Shown: piece after piece, positions 29,817 to 38,785 of the stretch | Layout of the letters: each line of letters opens with the position of its first letter | How positions within the stretch are numbered: position 1 is the stretch's first letter | Assembly: GCF_900215315.1 (NCBI RefSeq) | Contig: NZ_OBEB01000004.1 | Coordinates: forward strand, 310,001-374,000 | Direction: 5' to 3' | DNA length: 64,000 nt | Origin: Arsukibacterium tuosuense | GTDB lineage: Bacteria > Pseudomonadota > Gammaproteobacteria > Enterobacterales > Alteromonadaceae | The notes under the pieces: generated by a model | The model's database searches: none | Told to the model about the DNA's origin: nothing | Seen by the model: the letters and a program-made list of their open reading frames with translations, nothing else | Program-made: the position numbers and the translations under genes

Positions 29817-30030
29817 GCTGCTGAGCGCCATGCTGGTGTTATTCAGCCTGGCTGGCTGCGCCAGTATAGAGCCGTGGGTTAAGCCGTATGAACGGGCAGA
29901 ACTTGCTGACCCGATTATGGCCTTTGGCCGTCATCCGGTTGCGTTGCAGCACAGTGCCCATGTGCGGGATTCGCGGGAAGCAGCAAAGGGTGCTGATGGC
30001 AGTGGTGGAGGCGGTTGTGGCTGTAACTAA
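29782..30030 (+). CDS. DUF4266 lipoprotein
   Basis: The small protein (82 residues from ATG 29782, or 80 from 29788) has a lipoprotein signal with lipobox LAGC. It then shows the DUF4266 pattern: PWVKPYERAELADPIMAF, a DSREAAKG segment and the conserved C-terminal glycine/cysteine tail GGGGCGCN. Family function is unknown; the two terminal cysteines suggest a metal site or redox role. It overlaps both the thioredoxin gene and the DUF3570 gene by about 35 bases, so the three are translationally coupled. I set the start at 29782 because it gives a complete signal peptide. Confidence 0.85.
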   Translation: MKMILKPCCAIKLLSAMLVLFSLAGCASIEPWVKPYERAELADPIMAFGRHPVALQHSAHVRDSREAAKGADGSGGGGCGCN

Positions 30031-31156
30031 GCGCCAGTTACTGGCGCTATCGGTGCTGTTGTTCAGTACGTCGCTGAGTGCCGCGGTGCTGCCAGATAAC
30101 CGGATTGACCTGATGCAGCATAGTTATCAGGGGGGCGGGGTATCGATTGATGGTCCGGCACTGATGCTACGTAGCAAAATTGGCGAGCAGGTCTCGGTGT
30201 CAGGTTTTTATTATGTCGATACAGTGTCCGGTGCCTCAATTGACGTGATTGCAACGGCGTCAGCCTACAGCGAAACCCGGATAGAAAGCCGGGTTGGCCT
30301 GGATTACCTGACCGGAAACAGTATTTTGTCGCTTAATTACGCGCAGAGTGATGAGGATGATTATAACGCCAGGTCGGTATCCTTTGGCGTTGCCCACGAT
30401 ACGTTTGGCGGCATGACGACCTTAAGTCTGAATGCTGCGGTGGGTGATGACGAAATTGGCCGTAACGGCGATGAAAGTTTCAGCGAAGAATTGCGTCGCT
30501 ACAGCTACAGCCTGGGCATTACCCAGGTGCTGACCACCCGCTGGATCAGTGCGCTGAATGCCGAAGTGGATATGGAGCAGGGGTTTCTGAATAACCCTTA
30601 TCGCAGTGTGCGCTTTCGTGACCCCTTGTCTGAGCTGGGTTATGGTTATCAGTTTGAGATATATCCCAATACCCGCAACAGTTTTGCACTGGGGTTAGTT
30701 AACAAGTTTTATTTACCCTACCGGGCGGCACTGACGGCCTCGCTGCGTCACTACCAGGACAGCTGGGATATTCAGGCGTTTGATGCTGAACTGGAGTATG
30801 TGCACCCGCTGGGTGAGCGTTGGGTGCTGGATAGTCACGTACGCTGGTATCAGCAGGGACAGGCCTCGTTTTATGCTGACTTATTTGAGTTTGCTGACCA
30901 ACAGAATTTTATGGCCAGGGATAAAGAGCTGAGCGATTTCAACAATCTGAGTATTGGAGTGGGGGCAAGCTACCGCTTTGCCAGCTGGTCGTGGTGGCCG
31001 GCCGCTAAACCAGAGTTAAATCTGGAGTGGGATCATATCCGGTTCAACTATAACAATTTTCGTAACGTCACAGTCCCCGGCACAGAGGCTGGTGCCGAGC
31101 CTTTGTACCGGTTAACTGCCAATGTTTACCGGGCCTTTTTCAGTGTTTACTTTTAG
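29996..31156 (+). CDS. DUF3570 outer-membrane-type protein with possible flavinylation motif
   Basis: The 386-residue protein (from ATG 29996; a GTG at 30017 is also possible) has a signal peptide (LLALSVLLFSTSLSA) followed by an antiparallel strand pattern ending in RAFFSVYF, typical of an outer-membrane barrel. It matches DUF3570: RIDLMQHSYQGGGVSIDGP near the start and SLGITQVLTTRW in the middle. Residues 75-81 read DTVSGAS (30218-30238), which fits the Dxx(S/T)GA(S/T) motif modified by ApbE FMN transferases. An ApbE gene lies at 46459-47439. Flavinylation of Ser81 is inferred, not shown. Confidence 0.83.
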   Translation: MAVVEAVVAVTKRQLLALSVLLFSTSLSAAVLPDNRIDLMQHSYQGGGVSIDGPALMLRSKIGEQVSVSGFYYVDTVSGASIDVIATASAYSETRIESRVGLDYLTGNSILSLNYAQSDEDDYNARSVSFGVAHDTFGGMTTLSLNAAVGDDEIGRNGDESFSEELRRYSYSLGITQVLTTRWISALNAEVDMEQGFLNNPYRSVRFRDPLSELGYGYQFEIYPNTRNSFALGLVNKFYLPYRAALTASLRHYQDSWDIQAFDAELEYVHPLGERWVLDSHVRWYQQGQASFYADLFEFADQQNFMARDKELSDFNNLSIGVGASYRFASWSWWPAAKPELNLEWDHIRFNYNNFRNVTVPGTEAGAEPLYRLTANVYRAFFSVYF

Positions 31157-31168
31157 TGGGGTTGCAGC

Positions 31169-31705
31169 ATGAGATTTCAGTTTGTTATATCCGTAGTGCT
31201 TAGCATGATGTTGCTGGCAGTGCCATCGCAATCAACTGCAGCGACAACAGAGCAATCAGCCCAGCAGCAACTGGAACAGTTAAAGCAGCAGGCTATTGCC
31301 CTGAACCGGGAACTTTTTATTCTGGAAGAGGAATTATTGTTCCCGCCACAAACGCAACTTGCGGTATTTGTTTCGGTTGATGCAGGGCATTTTTTCCGGC
31401 TGGACAGTATTCAACTGAAGTTAAATGATGACGCTATTGGCGCCCACCTTTACACCGAAAATGAGCTGGCCGGTCTGGCACGCGGTGCTGTGCAGCCGTT
31501 ATACAAAGGCAACATCCGCGCCGGAGAACACACACTAACCGTAGTATTTGTTGGTAAAGGCCCGGCAGACAAAGATTACCGCCGGGCAATCAGCCACCGT
31601 TTTACCAAAGCTGACGAGGCAATGCTGCTTGAGTTGAAAATTACCGACAGCAGCGCCAATTACCAACCTGATTTCAGTGTAGAAGTATGGTCAGGCAACG
31701 AATAA
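31169..31705 (+). CDS. Exported protein with short coiled coil, unknown function
   Basis: The 178-residue protein has a signal peptide (VVLSMMLLAVPSQSTAA), a short coiled coil at about residues 30-55 (QQQLEQLKQQAIALNRELF) and a compact beta-rich domain (TQLAVFVSVDAGHFFRLDSI; IRAGEHTLTVVFVGKGP). The latter looks like an immunoglobulin-like or carbohydrate-binding-like fold. I cannot name the family. Its stop overlaps the next start (TAATG), so it belongs to the operon. Its place between the barrel genes and the TPR genes suggests a periplasmic accessory protein. Confidence 0.75.
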   Translation: MRFQFVISVVLSMMLLAVPSQSTAATTEQSAQQQLEQLKQQAIALNRELFILEEELLFPPQTQLAVFVSVDAGHFFRLDSIQLKLNDDAIGAHLYTENELAGLARGAVQPLYKGNIRAGEHTLTVVFVGKGPADKDYRRAISHRFTKADEAMLLELKITDSSANYQPDFSVEVWSGNE

Positions 31706-33603
31706 TGCCGTTTCAAGGCAGCAAACTGGCAACGTCGGTATTGGCGTTGTGGTTACTGCTATTTGTTACTACAGCGCCGGTAACGGCAGAGCCTGCAGCG
31801 TTGGAATCGACAGCTGCCGGGTCGTTAGCACAAAGTGAAAAGCAATACCGGTTGGCGGCCTGGCATTTTTATCAGGAAGATTACTACCAGGCGCTGTTGC
31901 AGTTATCTCTGGCAGCAGATGAACCGGCAAAAGCCAGCCTGTTTCAGGCAGGGTTGCTGTTGCAACTGGATATGCCGGCCGCAACTGCCAATTTGTTAAA
32001 ACGCTTATTAAATGATCAGACGCTCAGTGGCAAACTGCCGCGGCAGCTGCGCAATATTGCTTTGCTGCAGTTCAGCCGTTATCAGTATGAACAACAGCAT
32101 ACTGAGCAGGCCCGTTACTATCTTAACCAGCTTAGCCCGCCGCTGGCAGAACTGGCCGGCCAGGCAGAGCTGCTGCAGCAACTGCTTAACTGGCCGGCAA
32201 CTGCGGCCAGTGAGGGTGAGGTATTCAGTCGGTTGGCGGGGCAGAGTGAACTGCCTTACGTAGTTATTAATCAAATTCTGGCATTACGCCAGCAACAGCA
32301 ACCAGCTCAGGCGCTGGCGTTACTGAGCCAACTGAGTCAGCAGTTGCAGGTGGAACCGCAAGCGGGTTTCTGGCAGCGGCTTTTCAGTTGGGGGGCCGCA
32401 GAACCGTTACTTAGTGATGCCACCGAGCGCGAGGCGCTGGCTGATTATTTACATTTGCTAAAAGCCGGGCTGTTGGTTGACCAATTACAATGGGCCGATG
32501 CCCAGCAGGTGCTAAGCGAGTTTGCCAGTAGCAGTGTGTTGACATTGTCAGCAATGATCTTATACCGGGATGTGCTGACGGAAAACCGGCAAATCCCAAC
32601 CCTGCTATCGTTACTGCAACAGCTGATTGAGCGCTTTCCCTATGCTCCGGCCAGCTGGCTGGCAGCGCATCAGTTGGGCAACCAGTTTGAACGTGCCCTG
32701 GCCCAGCAAGATGCGCTGGCTGCTTATCGCTGGGCCGATCAGTATTATCAGCAACAACTGGCTGCCAATAGCGATCATGCCAGTCCTGTGCAGCTTGGGC
32801 AATTGGCTGACCCTGCCGGGTTAAGTGGTTGGCAGCGTTATCAATTGCGTCAGCAAGCATCACTATTCCGCTTAAATAAACAGCTCGCGTCGTTACAACA
32901 ATTACAACAGCTGCATCAGCAGCGGCTGAGTCAGATTGAACGCCTTAATGACGTGGTGCAGATTAAGCTGGTGCAGCAACAACAATTACTGACCAGCACC
33001 TTGCCGGGATTAACGGCTAAGCAGCAACAATTGCAACAGCAGGCCGCGCAACTGAACTCGTTAATTGCCGCTGCAGCACAACAGCCGATGGCCGGTCAGT
33101 TGTGGCTGGATGACACAGAACAACACTTTGCTCAGTTGCAACGCATGCTTGGCAGGGCAGAAGAGCGGGTGGCGGCACTGACTGCCGCTGGCCGTGATGT
33201 CAGCCAGGCAGCAGAACGTCTGAGCCGGTTACGCGGCATTTTGCAATGGCATTATCAATATAACAGTGCCGAGCGTCGCTGGCAGCTGACTAAACAGCAG
33301 CAGCAACTGACTGCAGAGCTTACCCGGATTAACGACGCACTGGTGCGGCTTACCCGGCTTGATGGCAAAACCGAGCGTTTATTGAGCCAACAACAGCAAC
33401 TGGCGACGCTGACAAACCGGGAAAACCAGTTTACTGCCGGATTAGCGACGCAGCAGCAACAGCTGTTGGCGCAGCTGAATCAGGGGCTGCAGCAACTGCG
33501 TCAGGCCGAACATGCCCAACTGCAGGAAATGCGCCGCTTAAATACGCAGGCTATTGCCCGGGTAATGGAGCAGGTATTGCTGACCACTCAGGAGGGGCAG
33601 TAA
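31705..33603 (+). CDS. Periplasmic TPR and coiled-coil scaffold protein
   Basis: The 632-residue protein has a signal peptide (LATSVLALWLLLFVTTAPVTA). The N-terminal half is helical with TPR-like pairs (AAWHFYQEDYYQALLQLSLA; TLLSLLQQLIERFPYAPASW). Residues from about 380 to the end are long glutamine-rich coiled coils. I chose ATG 31705 for the TAATG overlap with the upstream gene; ATG 31687 would add six residues. It shares one base with the next gene. No catalytic motif is seen; a structural role is inferred. An ORF-wide excess of Gln and Leu is shared with the next gene. Confidence 0.75.
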   Translation: MPFQGSKLATSVLALWLLLFVTTAPVTAEPAALESTAAGSLAQSEKQYRLAAWHFYQEDYYQALLQLSLAADEPAKASLFQAGLLLQLDMPAATANLLKRLLNDQTLSGKLPRQLRNIALLQFSRYQYEQQHTEQARYYLNQLSPPLAELAGQAELLQQLLNWPATAASEGEVFSRLAGQSELPYVVINQILALRQQQQPAQALALLSQLSQQLQVEPQAGFWQRLFSWGAAEPLLSDATEREALADYLHLLKAGLLVDQLQWADAQQVLSEFASSSVLTLSAMILYRDVLTENRQIPTLLSLLQQLIERFPYAPASWLAAHQLGNQFERALAQQDALAAYRWADQYYQQQLAANSDHASPVQLGQLADPAGLSGWQRYQLRQQASLFRLNKQLASLQQLQQLHQQRLSQIERLNDVVQIKLVQQQQLLTSTLPGLTAKQQQLQQQAAQLNSLIAAAAQQPMAGQLWLDDTEQHFAQLQRMLGRAEERVAALTAAGRDVSQAAERLSRLRGILQWHYQYNSAERRWQLTKQQQQLTAELTRINDALVRLTRLDGKTERLLSQQQQLATLTNRENQFTAGLATQQQQLLAQLNQGLQQLRQAEHAQLQEMRRLNTQAIARVMEQVLLTTQEGQ

Positions 33604-36479
33604 TGCGCAATCAGATTCCTTATGCCGTTATCTCATTGCTGACGCTCAGCCTGCTGGCAGCCTGTAGCACTGCCCCGGATAAAACAGTGCGCCGGCAGAC
33701 TCTGGCTGAGTTAGCTTCCTTTGATCCGGCGGCATTACCTGAGCCAGAACTGGTGACAGCCGCACAGTTGCAGCAGGTATATCAGGAGTTGCTGGCACTT
33801 GCCCCGGCCTTAGACGTGCGCCAAAAAGTACTTTATCGCTTGTCGCAACTGAATACCCGGCAACTTGAGTTAAGCGAGCTTGGGCCGGAACAGGAACAGC
33901 AGGCCTTAGCGCAGTTGATTGCACAATACCGGGACTTGTTACAGCAGTTTCCGGACGATCCTAACAACGAACTTATCCATTATCAGCTAGCACGGGCGCT
34001 TGACCTGACTGGCGACAGCCAGGCTGCACAACACCAGATGCAGCAGCTGCTGCAGCACTATCCACAAAGCGATTTTGCGGCCGAACTCTGGTTCAGGGTG
34101 GGTGATATTTATTACAGTCGGGCCAGTTATCCTGAAGCGCTCAGTGCTTTTGAACAGGTGTTAAGTCTGGCAGGGCCAGAGCTGAGTCAGCATGCGTTGT
34201 ATATGGCAGGCTGGAGTCATTTTCAGCTGCAGCAATACCCGTCTGCTGATGATGCCTTTTTAAAGGCGCTCGATTTAACCTATCATCAGCGGCTGAGTGA
34301 AGATCAGCAACAAAGTCTGCGGCAGGAGTTGCAGCGAATACTAAGTATTTCACTCAGTTATCAGCAGCAGGCAGCGAGTTTACTGGCGCTGCTGAAACGG
34401 GCAGATTATCGTGACGGACCGCCAGAGCAGCGACCGCTACCCTACCAGGCGGCATTGTTTCAGGCTCTGGCCGACTTTTTATTTGAAAAAGAGTTAAATC
34501 AGGCGGCGCTGCAGAGTTACCGGCTGTTTATTGCTTATCAGCCACTGGCTATTGAAGCCGCCCGCATGCAACTGCAATTGGTGCAATACCACCTGGATTA
34601 TGCAGAAGCTGACAACGCCGAGCTGGCCCAGCAGGAGTTTATCCAGCTGTTTGGCCCGGCAACGGCGTTCTGGCAACAAGCCCGACCAACAGAACAGGCT
34701 GAACTGGCACCGCAATTAGCCCAGTATCTCGATTATTTCGGTCGCAAGGGTTATCAGCAGGCGCAGCAAGCCAGCGGGGAAGACAAGCCAGCGCAGTTTG
34801 CCAGACTGGTGCAATACTGGCAGCAACTGCTACTGGTGCAGCCGCTGTTAGCGCCGGAGCAGAGCGACGATAGTTTGCTGTTGGCAGATGATGTGCGCTA
34901 TTTGCTGGCAGAGGCACTGGCAGGCAGTGGTGAACAAGAGGCCGCACTGGACGCGTATCAGCAACTGGGTTATCCCACAACAGAACTAAACGCCCGCAGC
35001 TTTACTGCGGAGCAAGCAGCCTACCGGGCGCTGCTGCTAAGTGAAGCGTTAGCCACTGCAACCGGTGCCAGTGGGGCAGCAGCGGATATATGGTGGCAGC
35101 AGCAACAGCAGTTTGTCCGCTGGCACAGTCGCCACCCGGCAGCACAACAGGTGGCGTTAAATCAGCTGACCGAGCTTTATCAGCAACAGGCGTATTCAGA
35201 GATTGTAAGCTATGCCAGCCGGGTCACAGACTGGCCGCATCCACAGGACAGTAAACCACAGCTGGTGAACGAAGCTTTATTTATTGTCAGCCAGACTGAA
35301 CTGGCTGTAGGCGATTATGCGCAGGCAGAACAAAGCATCCAGCATCTGCTGAGTATTTATCAGGCCGATGACAGCACTGTTGCGACAGAAAGGCGGCAGT
35401 TACTCAGCCAGCAACTGGCCTCTGCGGTTTATCAGCAGGCGCAGCAAACGGGCTTAACTGTTAGTGCGCAGCTGGCTCATTTGCAGCGCTTATTAAATCT
35501 GCCGGAATCGGAATACCATCAAAGTGCGGCTTATCAGCAAATCAGTCTGCAGCTTGAACAGCAGGACCTGCCCGAAGCAATCAGGCTGATGCAAACCTAC
35601 CAGCAGCGCTATCCGGACAGCGCTGAACAGCCGGCAATTACCACGGCTATGTTAAATAGCTACGAGCAGTTAGAGGACTGGCAACGTGCTGCCGATTTAA
35701 TCAGCCAGCAAGTAGCGCAGTTGCCCACAGGCGCTGAGCAGCAAGCATTATTGTACAAAGCGGCAGGATATTACTGGCAAGCCGGCAATAGTGAAGCGGC
35801 CCGGCTGGCTTATCGCAGCTATGCCAATCAATATACTGAGCCACATTTACCGGCACAGGAAGCCCGGGCCAGGTTGGTACAACTGTATCAGGCGCAGAAC
35901 GATGTCAGCCGGCGTAATTTCTGGTATCAACGCATTGTCACTGCTGAACAGCAACGTGCTGATCAACAAAATGCAGACCAGCCAGATAGCGGCAGCGAAC
36001 GCACCCGCTATCTCGCCGCTGATGCGGCATTACAACTGGGGCTGCATAACAGCGGACTCTTTAATGGCGTTTCACTGCGCCAGCCACTGCGAGATAATTT
36101 AAAGAAAAAGCAAACCCATATGGCGGCTGCTATTACGCTGTTGCAAACCAGTATGAGCTGGCAGGTCGCTGATTTTTATAGTCAGGCGCAGTATCAGGTC
36201 GCCAGTTTATATCAACAGATGGCCAGTGCGCTGCTAAATTCGGAGCGGCCAAAAGGCCTGGATCCATTGGCTCTGGAACAATATGAGTTGCTGTTAGAAG
36301 AGCAGGCGTATCCGTTTGAAGAGCTGGCAATAGAGATATATCAGCAAAATGCTGCGCTGGTGGTGCAGCCGCTGTATGACCAGTGGGTTGCAGCAAGCTT
36401 TAATAAATTGGCGGAGTTATTTCCGGCCCGTTACCGCAAACCTGAAGTTTATCTGGAGCTGGCTGATGAAGCTTACTAA
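33603..36479 (+). CDS. Large TPR lipoprotein
   Basis: The 958-residue protein is a predicted lipoprotein (SLLTLSLLAACSTAP, lipid Cys at about residue 21). It is built almost entirely of helical repeats of the TPR type (AELWFRVGDIYYSRASYPEALSAFEQVL; QHALYMAGWSHFQLQQYPSA). Confidence 0.8.
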   Translation: MRNQIPYAVISLLTLSLLAACSTAPDKTVRRQTLAELASFDPAALPEPELVTAAQLQQVYQELLALAPALDVRQKVLYRLSQLNTRQLELSELGPEQEQQALAQLIAQYRDLLQQFPDDPNNELIHYQLARALDLTGDSQAAQHQMQQLLQHYPQSDFAAELWFRVGDIYYSRASYPEALSAFEQVLSLAGPELSQHALYMAGWSHFQLQQYPSADDAFLKALDLTYHQRLSEDQQQSLRQELQRILSISLSYQQQAASLLALLKRADYRDGPPEQRPLPYQAALFQALADFLFEKELNQAALQSYRLFIAYQPLAIEAARMQLQLVQYHLDYAEADNAELAQQEFIQLFGPATAFWQQARPTEQAELAPQLAQYLDYFGRKGYQQAQQASGEDKPAQFARLVQYWQQLLLVQPLLAPEQSDDSLLLADDVRYLLAEALAGSGEQEAALDAYQQLGYPTTELNARSFTAEQAAYRALLLSEALATATGASGAAADIWWQQQQQFVRWHSRHPAAQQVALNQLTELYQQQAYSEIVSYASRVTDWPHPQDSKPQLVNEALFIVSQTELAVGDYAQAEQSIQHLLSIYQADDSTVATERRQLLSQQLASAVYQQAQQTGLTVSAQLAHLQRLLNLPESEYHQSAAYQQISLQLEQQDLPEAIRLMQTYQQRYPDSAEQPAITTAMLNSYEQLEDWQRAADLISQQVAQLPTGAEQQALLYKAAGYYWQAGNSEAARLAYRSYANQYTEPHLPAQEARARLVQLYQAQNDVSRRNFWYQRIVTAEQQRADQQNADQPDSGSERTRYLAADAALQLGLHNSGLFNGVSLRQPLRDNLKKKQTHMAAAITLLQTSMSWQVADFYSQAQYQVASLYQQMASALLNSERPKGLDPLALEQYELLLEEQAYPFEELAIEIYQQNAALVVQPLYDQWVAASFNKLAELFPARYRKPEVYLELADEAY

Positions 36480-36504
36480 CCGCCACATACGAAGGTTGCC
36501 TGAG

Positions 36505-37206
36505 ATGCCTGCCAAAATAACAGGGCGTTTTAATTTTTTGCGGTGTATTAGTGCCTTGCTGCTGGCATTGTCGTTAAGTCATTGTGCTCAGTTGTCCACC
36601 GAGGACAGCTCACAAGTGGCGGACACGCCACCTGTCACCAAGCAACAACAGCCAGAAAAAAACCAGGCTGAGCAAGCAGCAACCGCAGAGCAGGCCGCTG
36701 TAACAGCCAGCAGCGCGGCGCCGGTTCTGGCTAAACCGGTACTGCAGCCTGAGCAGCAGGCGCAGTTTCAGCAGGCGGCAGAGTTGATGCGCAGCGAAGA
36801 CTATCAGCAGGCATTAACTTTGCTGGAGCCGTTAGCGCAGCGCCTGCAAGATGCCGCGGGTATTCATTACAATCTGGCTATGTGTTACTGGCAATTGCAA
36901 CAAACTGCACTGGCCCAGCAGCAGTTAACTGCGCTGCTTGAGCGGCAGCCAGATTATATTGAAGCGGCAAACTTACTGGCAATAATGGCCCGTCAGGCCG
37001 GTAACTTTAATCAGGCCCGGCGCTACTGGCTGGACGCGCTGGCCCAAAACAACGATTTTGCCAGTGGCCATAAAAATCTGGGTTTTCTATACGAGCTCTA
37101 CCTGGCGCAGCCCGAGCAAGCCCGATACCACTATCAGCAATATCAGCAACTGACGGCCGATCCAATGGCTGAAGCCTGGTTGAGTTTACTTGAGCAACAG
37201 GAGTAA
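36505..37206 (+). CDS. TPR-containing exported protein
   Basis: The 233-residue protein has a hydrophobic signal (FLRCISALLLALSLSHCAQ); the Cys suggests a lipoprotein, although His at -1 is unusual for a lipobox. A Gln/Ala-rich linker is followed by about three TPR units (AAELMRSEDYQQALTLLEPL; IHYNLAMCYWQLQQTALAQ; NDFASGHKNLGFLYELYL). I chose ATG 36505 with GAAGG upstream; ATG 36466 overlaps the previous gene and is also possible. TPR lipoproteins beside TolQR-like genes are known in gliding and Tol-type systems, so it is probably an adaptor of the complex. Confidence 0.75.
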   Translation: MPAKITGRFNFLRCISALLLALSLSHCAQLSTEDSSQVADTPPVTKQQQPEKNQAEQAATAEQAAVTASSAAPVLAKPVLQPEQQAQFQQAAELMRSEDYQQALTLLEPLAQRLQDAAGIHYNLAMCYWQLQQTALAQQQLTALLERQPDYIEAANLLAIMARQAGNFNQARRYWLDALAQNNDFASGHKNLGFLYELYLAQPEQARYHYQQYQQLTADPMAEAWLSLLEQQE

Positions 37207-37209
37207 CAG

Positions 37210-37605
37210 ATGGATCAGTTCACTATTAAAGGATTGAGCCTGAGCCTGTTGTTGCTGGCCGGGGTTTGTCAGACGCAGCAGGCTCAGGCGCAGCAGGCTG
37301 AGCCGGATGCGCCAGCCAGGCAAGCTGGGCCGGCAATGCCAGAAAATATGGCTGCTATGCGCCAACCTGCTGCCACGGTGCAGGTTGATATCAGTACCAC
37401 TATCAGTGGTAATCAGGAGCAGCCACGAACCTTATATGTTTTACCGTGGCAGGACAGTATTGCTCAAATTCGTATTCCGGCGCCGGAGATTAATCCGGCG
37501 CCGGAGCCATTAAAGCCGCTGGACCGCCAGCAATTTTTACGTTTTATTGAGGCACAGTCGCTAAACCAGCAACCTGTCGCTACAGCATCATCAAAAAATA
37601 ATTAA
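37210..37605 (+). CDS. Small exported protein, unknown
   Basis: The 131-residue protein has a signal peptide (LSLSLLLLAGVCQTQQAQA) and a low-complexity N-terminal mature part rich in Gln, Ala and Pro. A short beta-like section (TLYVLPWQDSIAQIRIPAPE) follows. No family is recognised. It lies three bases after the TPR gene and 12 bases before the ExbB-type gene. The proline-rich segments would suit an extended periplasmic linker. Confidence 0.65.
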   Translation: MDQFTIKGLSLSLLLLAGVCQTQQAQAQQAEPDAPARQAGPAMPENMAAMRQPAATVQVDISTTISGNQEQPRTLYVLPWQDSIAQIRIPAPEINPAPEPLKPLDRQQFLRFIEAQSLNQQPVATASSKNN

Positions 37606-37617
37606 GAGGTTTACAGT

Positions 37618-38277
37618 ATGGATTTCGTTAACAGCATAGTGCGGTTTTTGCAGGAAGGCGGCTACTTTATATTTCCTATCGCTTTTATTCTGATCCTGGG
37701 TATTGCCATTACCATAGAGCGCTGGTGGTTTTTACGCTCGGTTTATGCCAGTAATCAGCGCGCCTATCGTGAGCTGCAGCCTGCGATAGCGGCGGCTGAT
37801 ACCAAAGCCATTTTACAACAGGCTGACAGTAACCAGACCCCGCTGAGTTTAATGCTGGCCAGTGGGGTAAACCGCTTAACCTCGTCGCACCGGCGCGAAG
37901 ATATGGAATATGCGATGGAAGAGGTGGTACTGGAATACAGCCTGCGCCTGCAAAAGCGCACGCCGTTTTTAGCAACGCTGGCGAATGTAGCGACGTTGCT
38001 GGGCTTACTTGGCACCATCGTTGGTTTAATCGCGGCCTTCTCTGCCGTAGCCAATGCTGATCCGTCAGAAAAGGCCAGTTTGCTGTCATCCAGTATTTCT
38101 GTGGCCATGAACACCACCGCTTTTGGCTTAATGACCGCAATACCGCTGGTGTTTGTGCACGCTTTATTGCAAAGCAAGACGGCCAGTATTGTTGATACCA
38201 TGGAAATGGCCGGCATTAAGCTAATGAACAGTATCGGACAACGTTTTGCGGGTGGCCGGGATGATCAGAAAGCATAA
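37618..38277 (+). CDS. MotA/TolQ/ExbB family proton channel protein
   Basis: The 219-residue inner-membrane protein has three helices: about residues 17-36 (YFIFPIAFILILGIAITIER), 118-145 (LANVATLLGLLGTIVGLIAA) and 160-185 (SVAMNTTAFGLMTAIPLVFV). The threonines of LLGTIVG and MNTTAFGLMTAIP match the proton-path positions of ExbB/TolQ. With ExbD-type partners it forms the motor converting proton flow into force. It is followed by two ExbD genes and a TonB-like gene in overlapping frames, the order of an energised trans-envelope complex; AglR of Myxococcus is the closest analogue that I know. Confidence 0.93.
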   Translation: MDFVNSIVRFLQEGGYFIFPIAFILILGIAITIERWWFLRSVYASNQRAYRELQPAIAAADTKAILQQADSNQTPLSLMLASGVNRLTSSHRREDMEYAMEEVVLEYSLRLQKRTPFLATLANVATLLGLLGTIVGLIAAFSAVANADPSEKASLLSSSISVAMNTTAFGLMTAIPLVFVHALLQSKTASIVDTMEMAGIKLMNSIGQRFAGGRDDQKA

Positions 38278-38785
38278 AATCAGTCAGAACGAGGCCGAGC
38301 TCGACATTACCTCCTTTATGAATCTGATGATTGTATTGGTACCGGTTTTGTTGCTCAGTCTGGTGTTTACCCAGATAAGGGTGCTGAATATTCAGCTGCC
38401 GGCGCAAACTGAGCAGTTAATGCAGCAAGAGCAGGACAATCCGCAAACTCTGGAGTTGGAAATGCGGGACGATCGGCTGCGGCTGAATTACCCGGCAGGT
38501 CAGTTACTGCGTGAGTTCAGCCACAACGAGCAGGGCCAACCTGACTTTGCCGCGTTATCAGCATTTTTACAGGATTTAAAGCTGACCTGGCAACAGCAGC
38601 AAATAGAAAAGCGGGATATCAGCATTCTGGCGCCGGAAACCCTGGATTATCAGACGCTGGTTAGCGCGATGGACACCGTGCGCGCTTTTAAAACGGTAGT
38701 AGCTGCCTCAGTGGTGGATGCAGAATTGTTTCCGTTAATTTCACTGGGCCAGTTACCCGCCGACGACAGTGAGGGCCCTGAATGA
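38261..38785 (+). CDS. ExbD/TolR-type protein with Asn replacing the channel Asp
   Basis: The 174-residue protein has one membrane helix (LDITSFMNLMIVLVPVLLLS) and a periplasmic domain ending at about residue 170. Aligned with ExbD (INVTPFIDVMLVLLI), the essential membrane aspartate is replaced by asparagine at residue 21, codon AAT at 38321-38323. It therefore probably cannot carry protons alone and may pair with the second ExbD-type subunit. ATG 38261 overlaps the upstream gene by 17 bases; ATG 38246 is also open. It overlaps the next gene by four bases (ATGA). Confidence 0.88.
   Translation: MIRKHKISQNEAELDITSFMNLMIVLVPVLLLSLVFTQIRVLNIQLPAQTEQLMQQEQDNPQTLELEMRDDRLRLNYPAGQLLREFSHNEQGQPDFAALSAFLQDLKLTWQQQQIEKRDISILAPETLDYQTLVSAMDTVRAFKTVVAASVVDAELFPLISLGQLPADDSEGPE

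Noticed and set aside
32900-33500. CAG/CAACAG-rich stretches as a non-coding microsatellite
   Set aside because: The Gln codons vary and follow a long intact frame with coiled-coil heptads, so they are ordinary coding sequence.
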